64,000 nt of DNA from Microbulbifer agarilyticus (GTDB lineage: Bacteria > Pseudomonadota > Gammaproteobacteria > Pseudomonadales > Cellvibrionaceae): NCBI RefSeq assembly GCF_020171345.1, contig NZ_JAIUZM010000002.1, positions 558,001 through 622,000 of the forward strand, given 5' to 3'. This document shows positions 1 to 8,527 of the stretch, one piece after another (positions within the stretch are counted from its first letter, which is position 1; every line of letters starts with the position of its first letter). The translations under genes were made by a program, and so were the position numbers. Below the pieces are notes generated by a model. The model saw nothing but the letters and a program-made list of their open reading frames with translations. It searched no databases and had not been told where the DNA came from.

Positions 1-111
1 GAGCCGTTGCATGTCCTGCATTATCCGGTGAGCGCCGAGTATCGTCTGCACGATGATTTCTTCGACCCGGAGAAGCCGGGTAATCAGCAGGTGCTCGCTA
101 CCCACCGGTAG
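1..111 (+). pseudogene. 3' end of a truncated 2OG-Fe(II) oxygenase (prolyl 4-hydroxylase type)
   Basis: An open frame enters from the left edge and stops at TAG 109-111; the last 36 codons are visible. They match the part of the prolyl 4-hydroxylase-type 2-oxoglutarate oxygenase domain that carries the proximal HxD iron ligands (here His-Asp-Asp, followed by FFDPEKPGNQ). Family members continue with a Gly-Gly-Gln-Arg-Ile-x-Thr-Phe stretch and later the distal His and Arg/Lys. Here the Gln codon position reads TAG, and the same frame just after the stop still reads R-I-D-T-F-V before similarity ends and the maiA 3' end begins. I infer a CAG-to-TAG nonsense change plus loss of the 3' part, leaving an enzyme without its distal ligand. 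Only the fragment is visible, so a genuinely short protein cannot be excluded. Confidence 0.5.
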
Positions 112-142
112 CGAATCGACACCTTTGTATCGCCCTTAGCTG

Positions 143-790
143 CTAGAGCGTGCTATCGGGCTGATTCTCCGGGCGCGCCTGCTGGAATGCGAGTAGGGCA
201 GCACAGGCATCCGCAATGGCGGAGATTGTTGGGTAGTCGGAAACCGTCACGCCAAAGCGTTCAGCGTTATAAATCTGCGGAATCAAACAGCATTCAAACA
301 GCCCCGGCGTATCGCCGCCAGCAAATGGGGCGCGCTGTGTGTTCGTATGCGCAGCCAGTTGGGTTTCCAGTGCCTCAAATCCCAATCCTATCCAATGGCG
401 TACCCACTGGACCTTCTGCTCATCGCTCGCGCCCAGTTCACTCTGTAGATATTTAAGCACCCGCAGATTTTGAATCGGTTGGATATCGCAGGCCACGTTG
501 TAGGCCAGTGCGCGTACCCGGGCACGCAAAAGTGGGGGTGCCGGTAGCAGGGCGGGCGAGGGGTGCTGCTCATCCAGCCATTCCAGGATCGCAAGGGACT
601 GGGTCAAAACATTGCCGTCATCGACCAGCGCGGGAACCAGGCCCTGAGGATTCAGTTGCCGGTGCTTGCTCTCTTTCTGTTCGCCCTTTAGCAGGTTCAC
701 CGCGTGGTACTGGTAGCTGAGCCCCTTGAGGTTGAGGGCGATGCGCACCCGGTAACTGGCGGACGAACGAAAATAGCCGTGCAGCTCCAT
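143..790 (-). CDS. maiA: Maleylacetoacetate isomerase (zeta-class GST)
   Basis: A 215-residue protein of the usual family length. The N-terminal thioredoxin-like GST domain has the zeta-class signature SSASYRVRIAL at about residues 9-19, carrying the glutathione-activating Ser, then the cis-Pro segment (NPQGLVPAL, about 47-55) and QSLAILEWL (about 64-72). The C-terminal helical domain follows. The enzyme isomerises maleylacetoacetate to fumarylacetoacetate with glutathione in the homogentisate branch of tyrosine and phenylalanine breakdown. ATG at 790 has an AAAGAG ribosome site. It is transcribed away from the MarR regulator at 1123, with two palindromes between them, so control by that regulator is likely. 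hmgA and fahA are not in the window. Confidence 0.88.
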   Translation of the reverse strand: MELHGYFRSSASYRVRIALNLKGLSYQYHAVNLLKGEQKESKHRQLNPQGLVPALVDDGNVLTQSLAILEWLDEQHPSPALLPAPPLLRARVRALAYNVACDIQPIQNLRVLKYLQSELGASDEQKVQWVRHWIGLGFEALETQLAAHTNTQRAPFAGGDTPGLFECCLIPQIYNAERFGVTVSDYPTISAIADACAALLAFQQARPENQPDSTL

Positions 791-865
791 CTCTTTGAAT
801 CCTTAAGCGGTTGTCTGGGGATTGGCGCAACAGGGCGAAGAATTGCTCGTTGTATCAACCCGTTG

Positions 866-880
866 CGCAAATAATTTGCG
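866..880. promoter_or_regulatory. Perfect 15-base palindrome, candidate operator
   Basis: CGCAAAT-A-ATTTGCG reads identically on both strands (7 + 1 + 7). It lies 76 bases upstream of the maiA start and about 17 bases upstream of the -35 region facing the MarR gene. MarR-family dimers usually bind palindromes of this size and autoregulate, so this is the best candidate operator for the neighbouring regulator. The symmetry is observed; the binding is inferred. Confidence 0.5.
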
Positions 881-896
881 TGGTGCGCCGTCTATC

Positions 897-927
897 GTGA
901 CAAAAATGACGTCAAACACCGTATAAT
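897..927 (+). promoter_or_regulatory. Candidate sigma-70 promoter for the MarR gene
   Basis: A consensus TATAAT at 922-927 is preceded by GTGACA at 897-902, a 5-of-6 match to TTGACA, with a 19-base spacer, longer than the preferred 17. It points towards the MarR gene and would give a 5' leader of about 190 bases containing the 1048-1063 palindrome. Confidence 0.45.
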
Positions 928-1047
928 CGCTGCCGATCTTTCAGGGCAGTCTGTGCGTGCCTAGTCGGAAGAATTCTGTTCTTTTGCTCCCCTGGCTACG
1001 CTGTGCGCTCATTAAACGCACACACTGCCAAAAAAACCTGTAGCAGT

Positions 1048-1063
1048 GGTTACAATTGAAACC
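1048..1063. promoter_or_regulatory. Imperfect 16-base palindrome, candidate autoregulatory site
   Basis: GGTTACAATTGAAACC is symmetric at 14 of 16 positions around a central CAATTG and lies 60 bases before the MarR gene start. Its sequence differs from the 866-880 palindrome, so at most one of the two is likely to be the MarR site. Confidence 0.35.
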
Positions 1064-1122
1064 AATTTTAGATACATTTGAAATTTGGTACAACCCGATC
1101 CTTAGCAGGTGCAGAGACCGCG

Positions 1123-1644
1123 ATGACCACCGATAACTCCAACAGCTCATCTACGGAATTTTCCGACCCTATTGATGCCGTGCGTCCGGATGATCTGCGG
1201 CTGGAAAAATTCCTGCCATATCGCTTGTCAGTTCTCTCCAACCGGGTGAGTAACGCCATCGCCGATGCGTACAGCGCACGCTTCGACCTCACCATTCCCG
1301 CCTGGCGGGTTATGGCGATTCTCGGCCGCTTTCCAAACCTTTCCGCAGCGGATCTGGTAGAGCAGACCGCGATGGACAAGGTGGCGATCAGTCGTGCCGT
1401 TTCCATTCTGATTAAGAACGACTACATCACCCGCAGTGAAGATCTCGCAGACCGTCGCCGCCAAGTGCTGAACCTTTCCCAGTTGGGTCGCGATGTGTAC
1501 GACCGTATCGTGCCGCTGGCGCAGCAGTACGAGAACGACCTCATGGGCTCGCTCTCGGCGGAAGAGCGCGGCCAGTTGGACAGCATTATTGAAAAGCTGA
1601 TGACCCGTGCGCAGGATTGGGCCAATCGCGGCCTGATCGACTGA
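1123..1644 (+). CDS. MarR family winged-helix transcriptional regulator
   Basis: 173 residues from the ATG at 1123. A TTG at 1078 would add 15 residues, but the ATG is preferred because the extra residues do not look like the family. The MarR fold is visible: an N-terminal dimerisation helix (PYRLSVLSNRVSNAIADAY), the helix-turn-helix with DLVEQTAMDKVAISRAVSIL, and the wing with the typical DRRRQVLNLSQLGRDVY. MarR proteins are usually ligand-responsive dimeric repressors. The gene faces away from maiA and is followed 94 bases later by the aromatic aminotransferase, so aromatic amino acid metabolism is its likely target. The ligand cannot be read from sequence. Confidence 0.85.
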   Translation: MTTDNSNSSSTEFSDPIDAVRPDDLRLEKFLPYRLSVLSNRVSNAIADAYSARFDLTIPAWRVMAILGRFPNLSAADLVEQTAMDKVAISRAVSILIKNDYITRSEDLADRRRQVLNLSQLGRDVYDRIVPLAQQYENDLMGSLSAEERGQLDSIIEKLMTRAQDWANRGLID

Positions 1645-1738
1645 CCGGCTTTCCGTCTGCCATTCTTAAATTCCATCTATAGATTTCATTGGTCGGCACG
1701 CCTTGCCTGCGTGTCGTCCAGAACTACCAGGAGTGACC

Positions 1739-2935
1739 ATGTTTGACCATCTGAGCAGCCTGCCTGCGGACCCGATTCTCGGCCTTTTGGCGACTTACCG
1801 GGCTGATGAAAACCCTCGCAAGATCGATCTGGGGGTGGGTGTTTATAAAGATGAGGCTGGGCACACTCCAGTGTTGCAGGCGGTAAAAGAAGCCGAAACC
1901 CGTTTGCTGAGCAGTGAAGAAACGAAGGCGTATGTTGGCCCGGCGGGCACCGCCGGCTTCAATGCTGCCATGCAGGAGCTTGTACTGGGTGCTGGTCACC
2001 CGGCGCTGGTCGGCAATCGTGTTCGCTCCGCGCAAACCCCTGGTGGTTGTGGCGCACTGCGTGTGCTTGCCGAGTTTGCCAATCGCGCCAAGGAGCACGC
2101 CACTATTTGGGTGAGCGATCCTACCTGGGCAAACCATGTGCCGCTGTTGGGCAATGCAGGCCTGCAGATCAAGAGCTACCCGTATTATGACCGCGCCACC
2201 AGCAGCCTGAAGTTCGACGCCATGGTGGAAACCCTCAAACAAGTGGGGGAAGGTGAGCTGGTACTGTTCCACGCCTGCTGTCATAACCCTTGTGGCGCAG
2301 ACTTGAGTCGCGAACAGTGGCAAGTTCTGGCAGAAATGGCACAGAGGCAGGGCTTCACCCCGTTTATCGACATGGCTTATCAGGGATTTGGCGATAGCCT
2401 GGACGCTGACGCCTTTGGCCTGCGCCTGATGGCGGAGTCCGTGCCGGAAATGCTGGTCGCCGCATCCTGTTCCAAAAATTTTGGCTTGTATCGTGAGCGC
2501 GTGGGTATGGCGATGGCCATTTACCGCGATGCGGATTCTGCCGACCGCGGTCAAAGCCAGTTGCTGAATGTGGTGCGTGGTAACTATTCCATGCCGCCCA
2601 ATCACGGTGGCGCAATCGTTGAGGCCATCCTGACCGATGCGGGCCTGCGTGCAAACTGGGAAGCCGAGCTGACCGAAATGCGCGAGCGCATCAACAGCCT
2701 GCGCTCAGGTCTGGTCGAGAGTCTGGAAAAGGCTGGTGCTGTGGGCGATTTCCACTTTATTCAGCAGCAAAAGGGCATGTTCTCATTTTTGGGGATTACC
2801 CCGGAGCAGGTGCAGAAGCTGCAGCAGGATTACTCGATCTACATGGTAGATTCCAGCCGCATCAGCATTGCCGGTCTGAGTCAAAATAATATGGAGTACT
2901 TCTGTGCATCCGTTGCAGAAGTGCTGGAAAGCTGA
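1739..2935 (+). CDS. tyrB: Aromatic amino acid aminotransferase (aspartate/tyrosine type, class I)
   Basis: 398 residues from the ATG at 1739, which has an AGGAG site 5 bases upstream; an upstream TTG at 1703 is not needed. This is a fold-type I PLP enzyme of the E. coli TyrB/AspC group: N-terminal DPILGLL-x-DENPRKIDLGVGVYKDE, the HACCHNPCGADL substrate and cofactor segment, and the PLP lysine in SCSKNFGLYRERVG. It moves amino groups between tyrosine, phenylalanine or aspartate and 2-oxoglutarate in the cytoplasm, serving synthesis and the first step of breakdown. It sits between the MarR regulator and a DAHP synthase 30 bases downstream, so all three concern aromatic amino acids. AspC-like specificity cannot be excluded. 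Confidence 0.85.
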   Translation: MFDHLSSLPADPILGLLATYRADENPRKIDLGVGVYKDEAGHTPVLQAVKEAETRLLSSEETKAYVGPAGTAGFNAAMQELVLGAGHPALVGNRVRSAQTPGGCGALRVLAEFANRAKEHATIWVSDPTWANHVPLLGNAGLQIKSYPYYDRATSSLKFDAMVETLKQVGEGELVLFHACCHNPCGADLSREQWQVLAEMAQRQGFTPFIDMAYQGFGDSLDADAFGLRLMAESVPEMLVAASCSKNFGLYRERVGMAMAIYRDADSADRGQSQLLNVVRGNYSMPPNHGGAIVEAILTDAGLRANWEAELTEMRERINSLRSGLVESLEKAGAVGDFHFIQQQKGMFSFLGITPEQVQKLQQDYSIYMVDSSRISIAGLSQNNMEYFCASVAEVLES

Positions 2936-2965
2936 GTCGTAATTGAGTCGAAGAGTTAGCCGAAA

Positions 2966-4363
2966 ATGGAAGTTGAGGTAGAAGCTACCGTGTCAGAATC
3001 TGTTGTTGAACCCTGGGATCCCGCGAGCTGGCGCGAACGCACGGCGCACCAGCAGCCTAAATACCGGTCTGCGAGCGACGTACAAGCTGTTGAGCAGCAG
3101 TTGTCGGGCTACCCTCCATTGGTGTTTGCCGAGGAGGCGCGCGAGTTGCGTCGGCAGCTGGCGGAAGTGGCCGAAGGTAAAGCATTTCTGCTGCAGGGGG
3201 GTGACTGCGCGGAGTCATTCACTGACTTCAATGCCAATCGTATTCGCGACACCTTTAAGGTGCTGCTGCAGATGGCGGTGGTGCTGACATTTGCCGGCAA
3301 TTTGCCGGTGGTCAAAGTGGCGCGCATGGCGGGGCAGTATGCCAAGCCCCGCTCGGCGGATACCGAAACGATTAAGGGCGTAGAGCTGCCAAGCTACCGC
3401 GGCGACATCATCAACGGGATTGATTTCACTGCGGATGCGCGGGTTCCCGATCCCCAACGGATGCTCACAGCGTATAATCAGTCTGCAGCAACCCTGAACC
3501 TTCTGCGCGCTTTTGCGCAGGGTGGCCTTGCGGACCTCCATCAGGTACACGCCTGGAACCTTAGCTACCTGGAAAATAATCCGCAGCGTGATCGCTATCT
3601 GCAATTGGCGGAGCGTCTTCAGGACGCATTGGAATTTATGGCCGTATGCGGGGTTAACTCCAGCAATACACCGGCGATTCGTGAGACCACGCTGTACACA
3701 TCGCACGAAGCACTGTTGCTGAACTACGAGCAGGCGCTGACACGGACCGACAGCCTTACCGGAAAATGGTACGACTGCTCCGCCCATATGCTGTGGATCG
3801 GAGAGCGCACTCGCCAACTGGATGCCGCGCATGTGGAATTTCTGGCGGGTGTGTGGAATCCCATTGGGGTGAAGGTCGGTCCGAATATGGATACCGATGA
3901 ATTGATTCGTCTGATCGACCGTCTGAATCCCAATAATGAGCCCGGCCGGTTGACCCTGATTACCCGTATGGGGGCAAATACGCTGGCAGACAAATTGCCT
4001 GAGCTTGTGCGTGTGGTGAAAAGGGAAGGGCGCTCCGTTGTATGGAGCACCGATCCCATGCACGGGAATACAGAAAAAGCCTCCAGTGGCTACAAGACCC
4101 GAAATTTTGACAATATTCTGCGGGAAATCCGTGACTTCTTCGCTGTGCACCGCGCCGAGGGCACTCATCCGGGTGGTATACACCTGGAAATGACCGGGCA
4201 GCATGTCACCGAGTGTACAGGTGGCGCCTGGAAAATTTCTGAAGCGGATCTTGCCAGCTGCTATCAAACCCAGTGTGATCCACGACTGAATGCGGATCAG
4301 GTGCTGGAGCTTGCATTTAGCATTTCAGAACTGCTTCGCGATGGGAGAAATGGAAAAGCCTGA
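2966..4363 (+). CDS. Class II (plant-type) DAHP synthase
   Basis: 465 residues. 3-deoxy-7-phosphoheptulonate synthase condenses phosphoenolpyruvate and erythrose 4-phosphate at the entry of the shikimate pathway. The class II signature is clear: a [13 protein letters not shown]-terminus, the metal and PEP-binding [11 protein letters not shown] at about residues 75-85, [49 protein letters not shown] and [15 protein letters not shown]. Class II enzymes are unrelated in sequence to the E. coli AroF/G/H class. The gene follows tyrB by 30 bases and is probably co-transcribed. No phenazine genes are near, so primary metabolism is the likely role. Confidence 0.9.
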   Translation: MEVEVEATVSESVVEPWDPASWRERTAHQQPKYRSASDVQAVEQQLSGYPPLVFAEEARELRRQLAEVAEGKAFLLQGGDCAESFTDFNANRIRDTFKVLLQMAVVLTFAGNLPVVKVARMAGQYAKPRSADTETIKGVELPSYRGDIINGIDFTADARVPDPQRMLTAYNQSAATLNLLRAFAQGGLADLHQVHAWNLSYLENNPQRDRYLQLAERLQDALEFMAVCGVNSSNTPAIRETTLYTSHEALLLNYEQALTRTDSLTGKWYDCSAHMLWIGERTRQLDAAHVEFLAGVWNPIGVKVGPNMDTDELIRLIDRLNPNNEPGRLTLITRMGANTLADKLPELVRVVKREGRSVVWSTDPMHGNTEKASSGYKTRNFDNILREIRDFFAVHRAEGTHPGGIHLEMTGQHVTECTGGAWKISEADLASCYQTQCDPRLNADQVLELAFSISELLRDGRNGKA

Positions 4364-4428
4364 TTGCGTTCGAGGTTAGCCACTGGCTGACATTTGTCTG
4401 CAATTAATTGCCAAGGGGAGGGGTGCTC

Positions 4429-5106
4429 ATGCAGCTGTATATCGGTAATAAAAACTATTCTTCATGGTCGTTGCGGCCGTGGTTGTTGGCCACCGAATTA
4501 AAGATTCCTTTTGAGGAAATGCTTGTGCCGTTTGATGAGGGCGGCAGCTGGGACAAGTTTCGCGCTTTCTCACCTACGGGCTTGGTGCCATGTCTGGTCG
4601 ATGGCGAAGCTACTGTCTGGGATTCCCTGGCGATTGCAGAGTATCTGCATGAAACCTATCCAGCCGTATGGCCGGCCGATAAGGTGGCCCGCGCTTGGGC
4701 GCGTTGCGCCGCAGCCGAGATGCATGCCGGCTTTTTCGCGCTGCGTAATCAGTGCAGCATGAACTGCGGTGTCACCGTATCGATGCATCAGGTGGATGCG
4801 GCACTCGAGAAGGACCTGGCACGGTTAGAGGAATTGTGGGAGCAGGGCCTGGACCGTTTTGGTGGTCCTTTCTTGGCAGGGGATACATTCACAGCGGTCG
4901 ATGCGTTCTTTGCCCCCGTAGTATTTCGATTATATGGCTATCAATTGTCACTGGGCGATAAGGCGATGGTTTACGCCGAGCGCGTTCGTACGCTGCCCGG
5001 AATGCGAACCTGGTACGAGGAGGCGCTCAAGGAGCCCTGGCGCGAAGTTGCTCACGATCAGGAGCTGGAGGCCGTTGGCTCTATCGTCGAGGATCGTCGC
5101 CAGTAA
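4429..5106 (+). CDS. Glutathione S-transferase family protein
   Basis: 225 residues from the ATG at 4429, preceded by AGGGGAGG. The N-terminal thioredoxin-like domain begins MQLYIGNKNYSSWSLRPWL, where the Ser-Ser-Trp-Ser context is the glutathione-binding serine region, and continues with SPTGLVPCLVDG (cis-Pro) and VWDSLAIAEYL. The C-terminal helical domain has the usual AGDTFTAVDAFFAPVVFRL capping motif. It belongs to the bacterial GST group with an IGNKNYSSWSLR start. The substrate is unknown. The gene follows the DAHP synthase by 65 bases and may be in the same transcript. Confidence 0.8.
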   Translation: MQLYIGNKNYSSWSLRPWLLATELKIPFEEMLVPFDEGGSWDKFRAFSPTGLVPCLVDGEATVWDSLAIAEYLHETYPAVWPADKVARAWARCAAAEMHAGFFALRNQCSMNCGVTVSMHQVDAALEKDLARLEELWEQGLDRFGGPFLAGDTFTAVDAFFAPVVFRLYGYQLSLGDKAMVYAERVRTLPGMRTWYEEALKEPWREVAHDQELEAVGSIVEDRRQ

Positions 5107-5482
5107 ACCTGAGTTTCCCCGCCAATTAGCCGCTCTCCGGCTGGTATCTTTCTCGCAGCGGGTTGCTTTCTGTGGCCCGCTTATCCCGCATGTCTTTCTT
5201 GCCGTTGATCGCTAATTGCGATCGGGTTCTGTTTTCCACTCAGGTAAAAAGAATCCACGTAATAAGTCGTTATCAAACTGACTGATCAAGTTTGACCCAC
5301 AGAAATATCCGATTTGTTGGTCAGGGGCAGAGGAGAGTGCTGTCACATCCCTATTTTGGCGTGAATAGTTGGGGCTTTGTGGTCGAATCCTAGATGCTTC
5401 TATTGCAGCGGGGTAGACTTGCGTGATGACGAAAGCATTAGTCTGATATCCAAAATAGTAACTATAACGAGGTCCGTTTTCG
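5107..5482. other. Gene-free interval upstream of the M3 peptidase
   Basis: These 376 bases separate two genes on the same strand. I see no convincing gene, RNA or strong terminator. The M3 peptidase ribosome site (CGAGGT) lies just before 5483, and its promoter is presumably here but I cannot point to it. Confidence 0.5.
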
Positions 5483-7699
5483 ATGCGTCAAACATTGATC
5501 GCCCTATCTATTTCCGCAGCAATGGTTGCAATCGCAGGTTGCAGCAAGGAGTCCGAACCGGTGGCGAAGTCACCCGCAGCTGAGCAGGTGTCCGAGTCTG
5601 TAGCGGCAACTGCGCCGGTCGATAACGTACTGTTAGCCGAATGGTCCGGTCCTTTTGGTGGGGTACCTGCGTTTGATGCGATGGATATCGCTGCGTTGAA
5701 GCCGGCGCTCGAGTTTGGCATGGCCGAAAACCTGGCTGAGATCGATAAGATTGCCAATAATCCGGAAGCACCGACCTTCGCCAATACCATTGCGGAAATG
5801 GAGCGCAGCGGTAAATCACTGAGCCGTGTGTTTACCTATTGGGGAATCTGGAGCGGCAACATGTCATCGCCGGAGTTCCGCGCGGTGCAGGCCGAGATGG
5901 CGCCGAAGCTCGCAGCGTTTAGCTCCAAAATTATTCAAAACGACAAGCTATTCCAGCGTGTAAAGGCAGTGTATGAAGCACGCAATGATGCTGACCTCAC
6001 CGCCGAGCAGATTCGCGTTGTCGAGCTGACCTATGACGAGTTTGCCACCAACGGTGCAACCTTGAGCGGAGAGGCCAAGGAACGCTACGCGGCAATCAAT
6101 AACCGCCTTGCCGAGCTGCACACCAGCTTTGCGAATAATGTGCTTGCGGACGAAGAGGGCTACGATCTTTTCCTGTCCGAAGATCAACTCGCTGGTTTGC
6201 CGGAATCTTTCGTCAAGGCAGCTGCAGCTCTGGCTGCAGAGAAAGGCCAGTCGGGCAAATATGCCATTACCAATACCCGTTCTTCGATGGATCCTTTCCT
6301 GACGTACTCCACAAAGCGTGAGCTGCGTGAAAGGGTTTGGAACAATTACTATAGCCGTGGCGACAACGGTGACGAGCATGACAACAATGCAATCATTGCA
6401 GAAATTCTGCAGCTGCGTGACGAGCGCGTCGCTTTGCTCGGGTTTGATAACTACGCCGCGTGGCGTTTGCAGAACCGCATGGCGAAAACCCCTCAGCGTG
6501 CGATCGCACTGATGGAAGCGGTATGGCCTGCAGCGGTGGCGCGTGTCCATGAGGAAGTTGCGGACATGCAGGCAGTGGCGAATGCTGAGAGCGCCGGTAT
6601 CGAGATCGCCCCGTGGGATTATCGTTTCTACGCCGAGAAAGTGCGCAAGGCAAAATATGACCTCAATTCTGATGAGGTGAAGCAGTATCTTCAGCTCGAC
6701 AATCTGCGTGAAGGTATGTTCTATGTCGCAGGCGAACTGTTTAATTTCACATTCACCCCGGTGGAAGAGGGCAGTGTTCCGGTATTCCATGAGGACGTGA
6801 AAGTCTGGGAAGTTACCGATAAGACCTCTGGTGAGCACATCGGTCTGTGGTATCTGGATCCGTTTGCCCGCTCCGGCAAGCGCTCCGGGGCCTGGGCGAG
6901 CATGTATCGCGATCACACCACCTTTGATGGTAAGGAGACCGTCCTTGCATCCAATAACTCGAACTTTATCAAGGGCGCACCCGGTGAGCCCGTACTGGTA
7001 AGTTGGGATGATGCGGAGACTTTCTTCCACGAGTTCGGCCACGCGCTGCACTTCCTGGCTTCCAACGTTTCTTATCCGATGCTGAACGGCGGTGTGCGTG
7101 ATTACACCGAATTCCAGTCTCAGTTGCTGGAGCGTTGGTTGAGCACCGATCCGATCATCGATAACTATCTGGTGCACTATAAAACCGGCGAATCCATTCC
7201 GGCGGATCTGGTAGCGAAGATCAAGCAGGCGGCCACGTTTAATCAGGGCTTTGCCACTACCGAGTACCTGGCCTCCGCGCTAGTCGATATCAAACTGCAC
7301 ACTACCGACCCAACCGGTATTGATCCGGACAAGTTCGAGCGTGAAACCTTGAATGCGCTGGGAATGCCCTCCGAGCTGGTAATGCGTCACCGCACCCCAC
7401 ACTTTGGGCATATTTTTTCCGGTGAAGGTTATTCTGCGGGTTATTACGGCTACATGTGGGCTGACGTGCTGACATCAGATGCGTCGGAAGCATTTGCCGA
7501 GGCAGAAGGCGGTTTCTATGACAAAGAAGTGGCTGCCAAACTGGTGAAGTATCTGTTTGCACCGCGCAACGCGATCGATCCGGCCGAGGCGTATCGCCTG
7601 TTCCGTGGTCGCGATGCGGGTATTGAGCCGCTGATGCGTGATCGCGGTTTCCCGCTGCCTGGCGAGAAATCCGAGGGAACGGCAGCAGCGGGCGAATAA
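5483..7699 (+). CDS. M3 family oligopeptidase / peptidyl-dipeptidase, lipoprotein
   Basis: 738 residues. Residues 1-19 form a lipoprotein signal peptide ending in the lipobox I-A-G-C, so the mature protein is anchored through Cys at about 20 and acts in the periplasm. Next come a linker rich in Ala, Ser and Glu, the long helical M3 N-terminal region, and the zinc-binding HEFGH at residues 516-520 in ETFFHEFGHALHFL. The C-terminal Y-G-Y-M-W-A-D region typical of thimet-like peptidases is present. The family (Dcp, OpdA) cleaves short peptides. E. coli Dcp is cytoplasmic; a lipoprotein form is common in marine gammaproteobacteria. A terminator follows. Confidence 0.88.
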   Translation: MRQTLIALSISAAMVAIAGCSKESEPVAKSPAAEQVSESVAATAPVDNVLLAEWSGPFGGVPAFDAMDIAALKPALEFGMAENLAEIDKIANNPEAPTFANTIAEMERSGKSLSRVFTYWGIWSGNMSSPEFRAVQAEMAPKLAAFSSKIIQNDKLFQRVKAVYEARNDADLTAEQIRVVELTYDEFATNGATLSGEAKERYAAINNRLAELHTSFANNVLADEEGYDLFLSEDQLAGLPESFVKAAAALAAEKGQSGKYAITNTRSSMDPFLTYSTKRELRERVWNNYYSRGDNGDEHDNNAIIAEILQLRDERVALLGFDNYAAWRLQNRMAKTPQRAIALMEAVWPAAVARVHEEVADMQAVANAESAGIEIAPWDYRFYAEKVRKAKYDLNSDEVKQYLQLDNLREGMFYVAGELFNFTFTPVEEGSVPVFHEDVKVWEVTDKTSGEHIGLWYLDPFARSGKRSGAWASMYRDHTTFDGKETVLASNNSNFIKGAPGEPVLVSWDDAETFFHEFGHALHFLASNVSYPMLNGGVRDYTEFQSQLLERWLSTDPIIDNYLVHYKTGESIPADLVAKIKQAATFNQGFATTEYLASALVDIKLHTTDPTGIDPDKFERETLNALGMPSELVMRHRTPHFGHIFSGEGYSAGYYGYMWADVLTSDASEAFAEAEGGFYDKEVAAKLVKYLFAPRNAIDPAEAYRLFRGRDAGIEPLMRDRGFPLPGEKSEGTAAAGE

Positions 7700-7724
7700 T
7701 TCCAAGCTGCAGTCGATCAAAAAA

Positions 7725-7758
7725 GGCCGCGATGTGTTGAGCATCGCGGCCTTTTTTT
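7725..7758 (+). terminator. Intrinsic terminator after the M3 peptidase gene
   Basis: A perfect 10-base-pair stem (GGCCGCGATG at 7725-7734 with CATCGCGGCC at 7742-7751), a 7-base loop and seven T residues. An A-run on the left side could let it also work leftwards for the convergent regulator gene. Confidence 0.85.
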
Positions 7759-7817
7759 GTCTGGGATTTGGCTTCTGTGTGCGCTGGCTTGTGCCGGCTA
7801 GTCACATCGCCATGTCG

Positions 7818-8300
7818 CTACTTTTCCAGCAGCTGGTCCAGTGGCAGCTCGGTGCGGTAACGCACCTGCTTGAGAGAGAAGCTGCTCTTGATGTGATCGA
7901 TACCCGGGAGTTCGGTCAGTTTTTTGTCGAGGAACTCTTGATAGGCGTGCAGGTTCGGGACCACCACACGCAGTAGGTAATCGAAATCACCCGTCATCAG
8001 GTAACACTCCATGACTTCGGGCCATTGGCCAATGGTCGACTCAAAGTGCTGCAGCTCTTTCTTTACCTGGTGGTTCAGTGTGACCTGGATAAACACGCTC
8101 ACCGGCAGGCCTACCTTGTCTGGCTCCAGCAGCGTGACTGCGCGCTTGATAAACCCCTGCTCGTGCAGGTTTTTCACCCGGCGGGAGCATGGAGAGGGAG
8201 AGAGGCATACTTTTTCCGCTAGCTCGATATTCGGGATGGTGGCGTCTTCCTGGAGAATTTCCAGAATGTGCTTATCGATGGCGTCCAGTAGATAGGCCAT
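7818..8300 (-). CDS. Lrp/AsnC family transcriptional regulator
   Basis: 160 residues from the ATG at 8300; a longer frame starting at 8339 is less likely because homologues begin at the MAYLLDAIDKHIL segment. The N-terminal helix-turn-helix is clear (IPNIELAEKVCLSPSPCSRRVKNL), followed by the RAM ligand-binding domain with VMECYLMTGDFDYLLRVVVPNL. Lrp-type regulators bind amino acids as octamers and control nearby genes. It is divergent from the indolepyruvate ferredoxin oxidoreductase across 227 bases, so it probably regulates that gene. A GGGTC-AAAG-GACCC inverted repeat lies at 8324-8337 in the shared spacer. Confidence 0.88.
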   Translation of the reverse strand: MAYLLDAIDKHILEILQEDATIPNIELAEKVCLSPSPCSRRVKNLHEQGFIKRAVTLLEPDKVGLPVSVFIQVTLNHQVKKELQHFESTIGQWPEVMECYLMTGDFDYLLRVVVPNLHAYQEFLDKKLTELPGIDHIKSSFSLKQVRYRTELPLDQLLEK

Positions 8301-8527
8301 TGTGGTACCTGACTGATTATCTGGGGTCAAAGGACCCAATTATTGCAGAAAATGGATTCCATGTGGTGATTTATGCTCGTCCCGGCGTGCTTTATTGGTG
8401 ATTTTGGTATGACCTGCCGCTGCTGCCGGTGATAGTTTACAAAAAACAATAAACGACGCTGATGACCCGTATCTGGGCCCGCGTCGCGGTCAATGTAGCC
8501 GACAGTACGAGAAAAGGTATCCCCACG

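Larger units (their letters stand above)
791..1122. other. Divergent regulatory region between maiA and the MarR gene
   Basis: This 332-base gene-free stretch separates two divergent genes. It holds a perfect 15-base palindrome at 866-880, a TATAAT hexamer at 922-927 and an imperfect 16-base palindrome at 1048-1063. I see no small gene or RNA in it. Confidence 0.6.

Noticed and set aside
3215-4267. 350-codon open frame opposite the DAHP synthase
   Set aside because: Antisense shadow of a clear gene, no ribosome site and no domain.
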